DNA of 6,375 bases from Streptosporangiaceae bacterium (GTDB lineage: Bacteria; Actinomycetota; Actinomycetes; Streptosporangiales; Streptosporangiaceae), in assembly GCA_030042885.1 (NCBI GenBank), contig JASHYW010000307.1:1-6375 (forward strand), written 5' to 3'. Under the pieces are notes generated by a model. The model had not been told where the DNA came from, did no database searches, and saw only the letters and a list, made by a program, of their open reading frames with translations. Positions 1 through 6,375 of the stretch are shown here, in pieces. The translations under genes were made by a program, and so were the position numbers. Each line of letters begins with the position of its first letter. The first letter of the stretch is position 1.

Positions 1-511
1 GCCAGGCCGGGCCGAGGACCCTCGCGCCGGCCGCCGCACAGCGGTCCCGCAGCTCGCGATCGGCGGTCACCACGACGCGCCGGCCGGGCAGTTCCCGCAC
101 CAGGGCGACGATCGCCTCATCGCCCGATCCGCGTGCCTCCACCACGCGTACCCGGCCCGGCAGGATCGACCGGTCCGGCCCGGCGGCCGCGTCCTGCGGC
201 CCGCGGGCGGCCTCAGCTGAGGAGATACGGGAGGCAGCTTCCCGGGCGGCACCCTCGAGCACCATGACGAAGTCCGGCGGGCCTGCCGCATCCTCCGGGG
301 CCGCGTCCCCTGGAGCTGCGTCCCCTAGGGCCACGTCCTCCGGGGCCGCATCCTCCGGGGCCGCATCCTCCGGGCTGCTGTCGCCGGGCAGGGTGGCCCG
401 GCCGCTCGCGGCCAGGGCGGCCAGCTCGGAGAACAGGCGGACTGCGGCTCCGGCGCGGTCCCGCCACCAGCCGTCGGGACGGGAACCCATCACGTTGGCC
501 ACGTCGACCAC
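1..511 (-). CDS. NYN/PIN-like domain protein (putative nuclease), C-terminus cut by window edge
   Basis: The minus-strand frame is open from the left edge up to an in-frame TAG near base 624. Translated from the GTG at 511 it gives 170 residues ending ...RVLGPAW. Visible motifs are VVDVANVMGSRPDGWWRDR at the very start, GSGDEAIVALV (Asp131, Glu132) and VVVTADREL (Asp151). These match the acid-rich beta-strand ends of PIN/NYN-type metal-dependent nucleases. Actinobacterial homologues with this DGWWRDR signature are often labelled 'NTP pyrophosphohydrolase', a name I would not trust for function. About 30 residues in the middle are an acidic PEDAA repeat linker. Only a few C-terminal residues should be missing. 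The start is uncertain: GTG 511 is the first ordinary start codon, but it removes the beginning of beta-strand 1 (VTIVVD). A strong GGAGGA (548-543) sits ahead of an ATC codon at 535 that would give ISEHPVTIVVDVAN. It is divergent from sppA. Family assignment is fairly sure; the biochemical role is unknown. Confidence 0.8.
   Translation of the reverse strand, partial: MVDVANVMGSRPDGWWRDRAGAAVRLFSELAALAASGRATLPGDSSPEDAAPEDAAPEDVALGDAAPGDAAPEDAAGPPDFVMVLEGAAREAASRISSAEAARGPQDAAAGPDRSILPGRVRVVEARGSGDEAIVALVRELPGRRVVVTADRELRDRCAAAGARVLGPAW
286..375 (-). repeat. 15-bp tandem repeat (6 copies) coding an acidic PEDAA linker
   Basis: Six contiguous 15-bp units start at 286, 301, 316, 331, 346 and 361. 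The plus-strand consensus is ccgcatcctccgggg. Units 1, 5 and 6 are nearly identical, while units 2 and 3 have diverged. On the minus strand the array lies in frame inside the NYN/PIN-like gene and reads as repeats of Pro-Glu-Asp-Ala-Ala, with PEDVA, LGDAA and PGDAA variants. The unit is five codons, so a change in copy number keeps the frame. It probably forms a flexible acidic linker between the first helix and the next strand of the nuclease-like fold. Confidence 0.9.
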
Positions 512-542
512 GATCGTGACCGGGTGCTCGCTGATCCTGATC

Positions 543-548
543 TCCTCC
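543..548 (-). promoter_or_regulatory. Strong Shine-Dalgarno for the NYN/PIN-like gene
   Basis: On the minus strand GGAGGA lies at 548-543, seven bases before an ATC codon at 535-533 that opens the conserved reading frame (ISEHPVTIVVDVAN). No ATG, GTG or TTG occurs in frame at the expected distance. The nearest standard start is GTG at 511, about 31 bases downstream of the ribosome binding site. Either ATC is used, or GTG 511 is used with poor spacing, or this strain carries a start-codon change. Confidence 0.5.
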
Positions 549-561
549 GACCCGGAAGGCC

Positions 562-567
562 ACCGTA
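562..567 (-). promoter_or_regulatory. Candidate divergent -10 element for the NYN/PIN-like gene
   Basis: On the minus strand TACGGT (567-562) fits TAnnnT. It would start transcription near 555, just ahead of the GGAGGA at 548-543. It shares bases 566-567 with the plus-strand TAAGCT, so the two promoters could not easily be occupied at once. Inferred from spacing only. Confidence 0.3.
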
Positions 568-571
568 AGCT
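566..571 (+). promoter_or_regulatory. Candidate -10 element for leaderless sppA
   Basis: TAAGCT fits the actinobacterial -10 pattern TAnnnT and ends seven bases before the sppA ATG at 578. That is the spacing at which transcription would begin on the A of the start codon. No good Shine-Dalgarno lies close to this ATG; the nearest purine run, GGAAGG at 554-559, is about 18 bases away. I see no convincing -35. This is a pattern match only. Confidence 0.4.
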
Positions 572-577
572 GACCGC

Positions 578-2311
578 ATGGCAGACGCGAAATTCGCCTG
601 GCCGGTTGCCGACCAGATCTCCAGGCTACGGCAGCGCCAGACGGCCCCCCTGATCCTCGAGCTCGACCTGACCGACGGCGTCCCCGATGGCCCGGTGACG
701 GATCCGCTGTCCGCGGTCCTGTCCCTGCGCAAGATCAGGCTGCCCGACCTGGTCGAGGGCCTGCGCCGGGCGAGCTGCGACGACCGGGTCCGCGCGCTGG
801 TGGTCAAGGTCGGCGGCAGCCGGCTCGGGCTGGCCCGGATACAGGAGATACGGGAGGCGGTAACCGGCTTCCGCGAATCGGGCAAGCTATCGGTGGCCTG
901 GGCCGAGACCTTCGGCGAGTTCACCCACGGGAACCTGCCGTACTACCTGGCCACCGCGTTCGACCGGATCTACCTGCAGCCGTCCGGCGCCCTCGGGCTC
1001 ACCGGCGTCGCGGTCGAGCAGCTGTTCCTGCACGACGCGCTGGCCAAGATCGGCGTCGGTTTCCAGAGCGCCAAACGGCACGAGTACAAGACGGCCGCCG
1101 ATCCCCTGACCGAGCGCGGCTTCACTGGACCGGCCCGCGAAGCCGCCGAACGCCTCGCGGTCTCGGTCGCGGAGCAGCTCAGCGCGGCCATCGCCGAGCG
1201 CCGCGGCAAGACCGTCGAAGCGGCCCGCGCCCTGCTGGACCGGGGTCCGTTCCTGGCCGCCGACGCGCTGGCCGAGGGTCTGGTCGACGCGCTCGGCTAC
1301 CGGGACGAGGTGTACGCGGCCGTGCGCAAGGAGACGGGCCCAGACGCGATCCTGCAGTACGTCGGCCGCTACCAGCGCGCCCACGTGCTGGCGCAGCGAG
1401 CCCGCCGCCTGCCGAACCCGCGAGAGCGGTTCGTCGCCGTGATCTACGCGTCCGGCCCGATCAGGCAGGGCCGCAGCAGCCGGGGCCCGGGCGGCGGCGC
1501 CATGGGCTCGGACACCGTAGCCTCCGCGCTGCGGTCGGCCACGACGGACCAGCGGGTGCGCGCCGTGCTGCTGCGGGTCAACAGCCCCGGCGGGTCCGGC
1601 GTCGCGTCCGACACAATCTGGCGTGAGGTAGTCAGGACCCGCGCGGCGGGCAAGCCGGTCGTGGTGTCGATGAGCGACGTGGCCGCCTCCGGCGGGTACT
1701 ACATCTCGATGGCGGCCGACGTCATCGTCGCCCAGCCGGGCACGGTCACCGGGTCGATCGGCGTGATCACCGGCAAGCCCGTGTTGGAGGAGGCACTGGA
1801 CCGGGCCGGGATCACCACCGATTCGGTGGCCGAGGGCTCCCGGGCGCGCATGTTCGCTCCCACCCACCCGTTCACCCAGGACGAGTGGGACCGGATCAAC
1901 GCCTGGCTCGATGCCGTCTACCATGACTTTATCGAGAAGGCGGCCGCAGGCCGCAGGATGGCAGTGGAGCGGATGCACGAGCTGGCCAGGGGCCGGGTCT
2001 GGACCGGCGCTGACGCCGCGGCGAACGGGCTGGTGGACGAGCTCGGCGGGATGGCGGCCGCGGCCGAGATCGCCCGCCGCCGGGCGGGCCTGCCCGCCGA
2101 CGCGCCGCTGCGCGCCTACCCCAGGCTGTCCCCGCTTGACCAGCTGCGGCCGCCAGAGTCCAGCGAGGCCCGCCCCGCGGCGGCCGCCGCGCTAAACTTC
2201 GGGTTCGCCGACGGCTATTCGGGTTGGGGCCCAGCCTGGCGCCTGGCGGCCCGCGCCGGCCTCCCGCCGTACGGACCGCTGATGCTGCCGGGCACCTGGA
2301 TCATCGAGTGA
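578..2311 (+). CDS. sppA: Signal peptide peptidase SppA, 67K-type (peptidase family S49)
   Basis: A 577-residue serine protease of the long, tandem-domain SppA type (E. coli SppA is 618 residues). In this family a Ser/Lys dyad breaks down signal peptides after their release. The catalytic Lys is Lys171 in RHEYKTAADPLTERG in the N-terminal half. The nucleophile is Ser371 in SDVAASGGYYIS in the C-terminal half. Their 200-residue spacing equals that of E. coli Lys209/Ser409. Other S49 marks are LRVNSPGGS (332-340) and GTVTGSIGVITGKP (388-401). Unlike E. coli SppA, the N-terminus (MADAKFAWPVADQISRLRQRQ) has no hydrophobic anchor or signal peptide, so the protein is probably cytosolic or only peripherally attached. 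The C-terminal tail from about 505 is poorly conserved and Ala/Pro-rich. ATG 578 is preferred because a leaderless promoter fits it and homology begins soon after. The stop overlaps the next gene by 4 bp (GTGA). Confidence 0.95.
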   Translation: MADAKFAWPVADQISRLRQRQTAPLILELDLTDGVPDGPVTDPLSAVLSLRKIRLPDLVEGLRRASCDDRVRALVVKVGGSRLGLARIQEIREAVTGFRESGKLSVAWAETFGEFTHGNLPYYLATAFDRIYLQPSGALGLTGVAVEQLFLHDALAKIGVGFQSAKRHEYKTAADPLTERGFTGPAREAAERLAVSVAEQLSAAIAERRGKTVEAARALLDRGPFLAADALAEGLVDALGYRDEVYAAVRKETGPDAILQYVGRYQRAHVLAQRARRLPNPRERFVAVIYASGPIRQGRSSRGPGGGAMGSDTVASALRSATTDQRVRAVLLRVNSPGGSGVASDTIWREVVRTRAAGKPVVVSMSDVAASGGYYISMAADVIVAQPGTVTGSIGVITGKPVLEEALDRAGITTDSVAEGSRARMFAPTHPFTQDEWDRINAWLDAVYHDFIEKAAAGRRMAVERMHELARGRVWTGADAAANGLVDELGGMAAAAEIARRRAGLPADAPLRAYPRLSPLDQLRPPESSEARPAAAAALNFGFADGYSGWGPAWRLAARAGLPPYGPLMLPGTWIIE

Positions 2312-2847
2312 CCGAACGGTCCGTGGCTCGACCTTCCGGTAATGAAACCGCGGCGGCGGAGCTGGCGGGGGCGTGGGGTTCGTGGGCTGGGGCGGTCACG
2401 CTGGTGACGGTGGCGGACGGGCGCGATGACCTCGGGGCGACGGTCAGCGCGTTCTGCCCGGTGTCGCAGGATCCGCCGCTGGTGCTGGTGTCGCTGATGG
2501 CCGGGTCGTATCTGGCGGAGCTGTTCGGCCGGGCTGAGGAGCCGGTCATGCGGTTCGCGGTCACGTTGCTGTCGGCCGGGCAGCGGGTGCTGTCCGGCCG
2601 CTTCGCCGCGTCGGGTCGGCCCGGAGCACGGCTGATGCTCGGCGACGTGCCGCACCAGCGGGGCCCGGCCTCCGGCGCGCTGATCGTGGACGGCGGCCTT
2701 GCCGCCCTCGAGTGCGCGGCCGAGCAGCGGATCCCGGCAGGCGATCACCTGCTGGTCATCGCACGAGTAACGAGTGTCCCTTACGTCGCAGACTCAGGTG
2801 AGCCCCTTATCCGTTTCCGCCACCGTTACCTGTCCTCTAGGCTCTAA
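2308..2847 (+). CDS. Flavin reductase-like FMN-binding protein
   Basis: A 179-residue protein of the flavin reductase-like, FMN-binding split-barrel family (DIM6/NTAB type). Members bind FMN or FAD and either reduce free flavin with NAD(P)H or supply it to a partner monooxygenase. Conserved stretches are VTLVTVADG (30-38), GATVSAFCPVSQDPPLVLVSL (43-63, flavin phosphate region), FAVTLLSAGQRVLSGRFA (83-100), GDHLLVIARV (145-154, the family's 'H.lfiGrV') and EPLIRFRHRY (165-174). The start chosen is GTG 2308, overlapping the sppA stop as GTGA. The reading frame extends upstream into sppA, but those residues look like out-of-frame sppA and not like the family. The 4-bp overlap implies translational coupling to sppA. 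No partner oxygenase is visible, so the substrate is unknown. Confidence 0.88.
   Translation: MTERSVARPSGNETAAAELAGAWGSWAGAVTLVTVADGRDDLGATVSAFCPVSQDPPLVLVSLMAGSYLAELFGRAEEPVMRFAVTLLSAGQRVLSGRFAASGRPGARLMLGDVPHQRGPASGALIVDGGLAALECAAEQRIPAGDHLLVIARVTSVPYVADSGEPLIRFRHRYLSSRL
2838..2843 (+). promoter_or_regulatory. Candidate -10 element for the methyltransferase gene
   Basis: TAGGCT fits the TAnnnT -10 pattern and lies in the last codons of the flavin reductase gene. It would give a short leader containing the AGGGA (2862-2866) before ATG 2873. A second match, TAACGT, lies at 2845-2850. The -35 position is poor, so read-through from the sppA operon is equally possible. Confidence 0.25.
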
Positions 2848-2872
2848 CGTGTCCATTCTGTAGGGAACCTTC

Positions 2873-3706
2873 ATGCCCGACTTTGACACCAGCGTCCCGC
2901 ACATCGCCCGGGTCTATGACTACTGGCTCGGCGGCAAGGACAACTTCGCCGCGGACCGGGAGATGGGCGAGCGGACCCTGAAGGCGTACCCGAACCTGGT
3001 GTACTCGGTCCGGGCCAACCGTGCGTTCCTGGCGCGCACGGTCCGCTTCCTCGCGGCCGACATGGGGATCAGGCAGTTCCTGGACATCGGCACCGGGATC
3101 CCGACCGCCAACAACACCCACGAGGTGGCCCAGGGCGTCGCGCCCGAGTGCCGGATCGTGTACGTCGACAACGACCCGGTCGTGCTGTCCCACGCCCAGG
3201 CGCTGCTGAAGAGCACCCCGCAGGGCGCCTGCGCCTACCTCGACGCCGACCTGCGGGACCCGGAGAAGATCCTGGCTGGCGCCTCGGACACGCTGGACTT
3301 CAGCAGGCCGGTCGCGGTCATGCTGATCGCGGTCATGCACTTCGTCGGCGACAACGCCGAGGCCAGCGCGATCATCAACAAGCTGATGGACGCGTGCGCG
3401 CCAGGCAGCTCGGTTGCCATCTCGCACGCGGCCGCCGACATCGACGCCGCGCAGCAAACCGAGATGGTCCGGCGGCTCAACGAATCCATCGCGGAGAAGG
3501 CGACGCTGCGCGATCGCGCGGGCGTGGCACGGTTGTTCGACGGGCTCGAGCTGATCGAGCCCGGGGTGGTCCGGGTGACCGAGTGGCGGCCGGACTCCGA
3601 ACTCGAGGCGGCGAGCCCTACCGGTCTTTGGGGCGGCGTCGCCCGCAAGCCCGGACGGGGTAGCCGGAGAGGCTCTGCGGGCAAGGGAGCGGCCGGGCCG
3701 ACGTAA
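2873..3706 (+). CDS. SAM-dependent methyltransferase, DUF574/Methyltransf_19 family
   Basis: A 277-residue Rossmann-type methyltransferase of the DUF574 family (Methyltransf_19), which is strongly expanded in actinomycetes; substrates are mostly unknown. The N-terminus shows the family signature VPHIARVYDYWLGGKDNFAADRE (8-30). The SAM-binding glycine-rich loop is FLDIGTGIPTANNTHEVA (69-86), followed by the acidic strand end VYVDNDPVVLSHA (96-108) and a later Asp in AYLDADLRDP (121-130). VAVMLIAVMHFVGD (147-160) corresponds to strand 4. The C-terminal ~20 residues (GRGSRRGSAGKGAAGPT) are basic and low-complexity and look unstructured. ATG 2873 has an AGGGA ribosome binding site with 6-base spacing and matches the family start. 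It lies 25 bp after the flavin reductase on the same strand and may be the last gene of that operon. It faces hutI convergently. Confidence 0.93.
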   Translation: MPDFDTSVPHIARVYDYWLGGKDNFAADREMGERTLKAYPNLVYSVRANRAFLARTVRFLAADMGIRQFLDIGTGIPTANNTHEVAQGVAPECRIVYVDNDPVVLSHAQALLKSTPQGACAYLDADLRDPEKILAGASDTLDFSRPVAVMLIAVMHFVGDNAEASAIINKLMDACAPGSSVAISHAAADIDAAQQTEMVRRLNESIAEKATLRDRAGVARLFDGLELIEPGVVRVTEWRPDSELEAASPTGLWGGVARKPGRGSRRGSAGKGAAGPT

Positions 3707-3719
3707 CCCGCAAGGCGGA

Positions 3720-3739
3720 CCGCGGCCACGCGCCCGCGG
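3720..3739. terminator. GC-rich hairpin between convergent genes, possible bidirectional terminator
   Basis: CCGCGG at 3720-3725 and CCGCGG at 3734-3739 can pair around an 8-base loop, 13 bases after the methyltransferase stop. There is no T tract, as is common in actinobacterial hairpin terminators. A third CCGCGG lies at 3787-3792, next to the hutI stop codon. Because it is symmetric it could act on both converging transcripts. Confidence 0.35.
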
Positions 3740-3780
3740 AGAGGGGATGCAGAGGGGACGCTGAGAGGGGACGCTGAGAG
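3740..3780. repeat. 13-bp tandem repeat in the convergent spacer
   Basis: The unit agaggggacgctg occurs exactly at 3751-3763 and 3764-3776. It is preceded by an 11-base copy with one mismatch (3740-3750) and followed by the first four bases of another. The array fills most of the spacer between the hairpin and the hutI stop. The unit is not a multiple of three, and no gene covers it. Confidence 0.85.
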
Positions 3781-3792
3781 GCTCGCCCGCGG

Positions 3793-5040
3793 CTAGAGGA
3801 CTCCGGGTGGCGCGCCCGCGGCGAGGCGGCCTGCCTGCCAGACGGCGGCGATCTGCGGGACTCCGGGGCGGTAGGCGAGGTAGGCGTGCGACGGAGCGTC
3901 CAGCAGGATCAGGTCCGCTCTGGCCCCCACACGGAGATGGCCGACGTCGGCCCGGCGCAGGGCCGCGGCTCCGCCCGCCGTGGCGGCCCAGACGGCCTCC
4001 TGCGTGGTCATCCGCATGTCGCGGACCGCGAGCGCGATGCAGAACGGCATGCTGGACGTGAACGAGGAACCCGGATTGCAGTCGGTGGCCAGGGCCACCG
4101 TGGCGCCCGGGTCGAGGAGCCGGCGCGCGTCGGGGAACGGCTGCCTGGTCCCGAACTCAGCGCCAGGCAGCAAGGTCGCTACCACCGGCGTCGAGGTCAG
4201 CACGTCGATATCGGCGTCGGTCAGGAACGTGCAGTGGTCGGCGGAGGCAGCGCCCGCCTCGGCCGCGACCCGGACACCGGGTCCCGGCCCCAGCTGGTTG
4301 GCGTGCACCCGCGGGACGAGACCCGCGGCCCGGCCCGCGGCGAGCACGGCGGCGGCCTCGTCCGCCCCGAACGCCCCGTCCTCACAGAACACGTCCACCC
4401 ACCGGGCATGCGGCGCGCAGGCGTCGAGCATCGGCCCGCACACCAGGTCCACGTAGCCGGTCACATCGCCGGCGAACTCGGGCGGCACGACATGCGCGCC
4501 GAGGAAGGTGACCTCCGGGGTGACCTCGGCGGCGAGTATCAGCCCGCGCTGCTCGTCGGTCACGGTGAGCCCGTATCCGGACTTGCACTCGAACGTGGTT
4601 GTGCCCTGCCGGAGCATCTCGGCCGCCAGCCGCCGCAGGTTCGCACGCAGCGCACTGTCGGTCGCCGCCCGGGTCGCCGCGACCGTAGTGAGGATGCCAC
4701 CGGCCTGGTATGGGCGGCCCGCCATCCGGGCGGCGAACTCCGCGCTGCGCTCCCCGGCGAAGACCAGGTGCGCATGCGAGTCGACGAAGCCTGGCAGCAC
4801 CGCGCGGCCGCCGGCATCGACGATGGAGTCCGCGGCGGGCGCTCGCGCCGCTCGCCCGGTCCAGGCCACCCTGCCGTCCTCCACCACGAGTGCCGCGTCC
4901 TGGATGGCGGCGAAACCCGGGCGACCTGAAGCGGTCGGAGAGCTTGAGGAGGCCAATGGGTCTGAAGAGGCCAGAGAATCGCCGTCGTTGGTGACCAGTT
5001 CACCGATCCGGGTGATCAGCGTGCTCTGCGGATGTGCCAC
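3793..5040 (-). CDS. hutI: Imidazolonepropionase HutI
   Basis: A 415-residue metal-dependent amidohydrolase. It hydrolyses 4-imidazolone-5-propanoate to N-formimino-L-glutamate, the third step of histidine degradation, in the cytosol. With GTG 5040 as residue 1, the metal ligands are His89 and His91 in [19 protein letters not shown], His246 in VHANQLG and Asp320 in ATDCNPGSS. These correspond closely to His80/82/249 and Asp324 of B. subtilis HutI. Other family marks are [10 protein letters not shown] (149-158), [11 protein letters not shown] (179-189), CEDGAF (219-224) and ADHCTF (267-272). GTG 5040 gives a normal family length. A TTG-started extension to 5142 would add 34 residues coded by the 37-bp repeat and is unlikely. 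Residues ~17-43 are a Ser/Ala-rich insertion ([19 protein letters not shown]) in the N-terminal beta-sandwich region. No other hut gene is in the window. Confidence 0.95.
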   Translation of the reverse strand: MAHPQSTLITRIGELVTNDGDSLASSDPLASSSSPTASGRPGFAAIQDAALVVEDGRVAWTGRAARAPAADSIVDAGGRAVLPGFVDSHAHLVFAGERSAEFAARMAGRPYQAGGILTTVAATRAATDSALRANLRRLAAEMLRQGTTTFECKSGYGLTVTDEQRGLILAAEVTPEVTFLGAHVVPPEFAGDVTGYVDLVCGPMLDACAPHARWVDVFCEDGAFGADEAAAVLAAGRAAGLVPRVHANQLGPGPGVRVAAEAGAASADHCTFLTDADIDVLTSTPVVATLLPGAEFGTRQPFPDARRLLDPGATVALATDCNPGSSFTSSMPFCIALAVRDMRMTTQEAVWAATAGGAAALRRADVGHLRVGARADLILLDAPSHAYLAYRPGVPQIAAVWQAGRLAAGAPPGVL

Positions 5041-5061
5041 AGCACCAAGCTTGCCCCATAT

Positions 5062-5150
5062 GAGCCAAAGGGACGCTGGAACCGCAGGGACTCCCCGCGA
5101 GCTAAAGGGCCGCTGGAGCCGCAGGGACTCCCCGCGAGCCAAAGGGCCGC
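5062..5150. repeat. 37-bp tandem repeat upstream of hutI
   Basis: Two full 37-bp copies start at 5062 and 5099, and a third begins at 5136 and stops matching near 5150. Each copy begins gag-c-yaaaggg and contains gccgcagggactccccgc. Copies 1 and 2 differ at only a few positions. The copies abut with no spacers. The GGGACTCCCC core is a near-palindrome. The array lies 22-110 bases upstream of the hutI GTG, in the place of its leader or promoter region, so a regulatory role is possible but unproven. Confidence 0.85.
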
Positions 5151-5160
5151 GGCGCCGACT

Positions 5161-5175
5161 GGACAGTGTTTGTCC
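5161..5175. promoter_or_regulatory. Inverted repeat GGACA-N5-TGTCC, candidate operator
   Basis: A perfect 5-bp inverted repeat with a 5-bp centre (GGACAGTGTTTGTCC) lies in the spacer between the Fe-ADH and hutI genes, about 120 bases upstream of the hutI start. The size and half-site spacing suit a dimeric regulator. I do not recognise it as the site of a specific regulator, and the short arms could occur by chance. Confidence 0.3.
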
Positions 5176-5216
5176 CCCGGACCCACCCAGGGGCGACGGA
5201 GGAGCGACGAGGGCCC

Positions 5217-5231
5217 GCCGCCACAGGCGGC
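5217..5231 (-). terminator. Hairpin after the Fe-ADH gene, probable terminator
   Basis: GCCGCC (5217-5222) pairs perfectly with GGCGGC (5226-5231) around a 3-base loop, 18 bases beyond the Fe-ADH stop codon in the direction of transcription. No T run follows. It suggests that Fe-ADH transcription ends here and that hutI has its own promoter in 5041-5216. Confidence 0.4.
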
Positions 5232-5249
5232 CAGATAAGCAAGGAGGCG

Positions 5250-6375
<1,126 letters not shown>

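Noticed and set aside
264..653. Plus-strand open frame of 129 codons over the 15-bp repeat
   Set aside because: It is low-complexity Ala/Ser sequence produced by the repeat. The minus frame carries the conserved NYN/PIN motifs, and the frame runs into sppA.
887..1978. Long minus-strand open frame of 363 codons opposite sppA
   Set aside because: It is an antisense shadow of the high-GC sppA gene, with composition dominated by Gly/Arg/His/Val and no recognisable motif. sppA has intact catalytic residues throughout.
3886..4929. Plus-strand open frame of 347 codons opposite hutI
   Set aside because: It is an antisense shadow. hutI retains all metal ligands and family motifs in its own frame.
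5041..5142. TTG-started N-terminal extension of HutI
   Set aside because: The added 34 residues come from the 37-bp repeat and have no family resemblance. GTG 5040 gives the usual HutI length.
5062..5150. 37-bp repeats as a possible CRISPR array
   Set aside because: The copies abut directly with no spacers and there are only about two and a half of them, so this is a simple tandem repeat.

Overview
The window comes from a very GC-rich genome: third codon positions are almost all G or C, GTG starts are frequent, and genes are tightly packed. The protein families (a 'SAM-dependent methyltransferase' of the DUF574 type, the actinobacterial NYN/PIN-like protein with the VPDGWWRDR-type signature, and an SppA without a membrane anchor) point to an actinomycete. 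I cannot name the genus from the sequence alone.

Layout. (1) Bases 1-511, minus strand: a NYN/PIN-like putative nuclease that runs off the left edge. It carries an acidic linker built from a 15-bp tandem repeat. (2) A short divergent spacer with two overlapping candidate -10 elements. (3) Bases 578-3706, plus strand: a compact run of sppA (signal peptide peptidase), a flavin-reductase-like FMN protein overlapping it by 4 bp, and a DUF574 SAM methyltransferase 25 bp further on. The first two are almost certainly one translationally coupled unit; the third may have its own promoter as well. (4) Bases 3707-3792: a convergent spacer with a GC hairpin and a 13-bp tandem repeat. (5) Bases 3793-5040, minus strand: hutI, imidazolonepropionase of histidine degradation, with a Ser-rich insertion near its N-terminus. 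(6) Bases 5041-5249: a leader region with a 37-bp tandem repeat, a GGACA-N5-TGTCC inverted repeat and a terminator-like hairpin. (7) Bases 5250-6375, minus strand: an iron-dependent alcohol dehydrogenase, complete at its C-terminus, whose N-terminal part is interrupted by an 18-bp/6-residue tandem repeat that is still running at the right edge.

How the genes work together. No pathway links all of them. HutI acts in histidine catabolism, but no other hut gene is visible, and the Fe-ADH upstream appears to be a separate transcription unit. SppA, the flavin reductase and the methyltransferase are co-oriented, but no joint function is established.

I see no new defence, mobile or CRISPR-like system. 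The most notable theme is tandem repetition. Four independent short-unit arrays (15, 13, 37 and 18 bp) lie in 6.4 kb. The two inside genes have units divisible by three and keep the frame open; the two between genes do not. The 18-bp array lies where a conserved Rossmann-type domain should be, which makes it the observation most worth following up.
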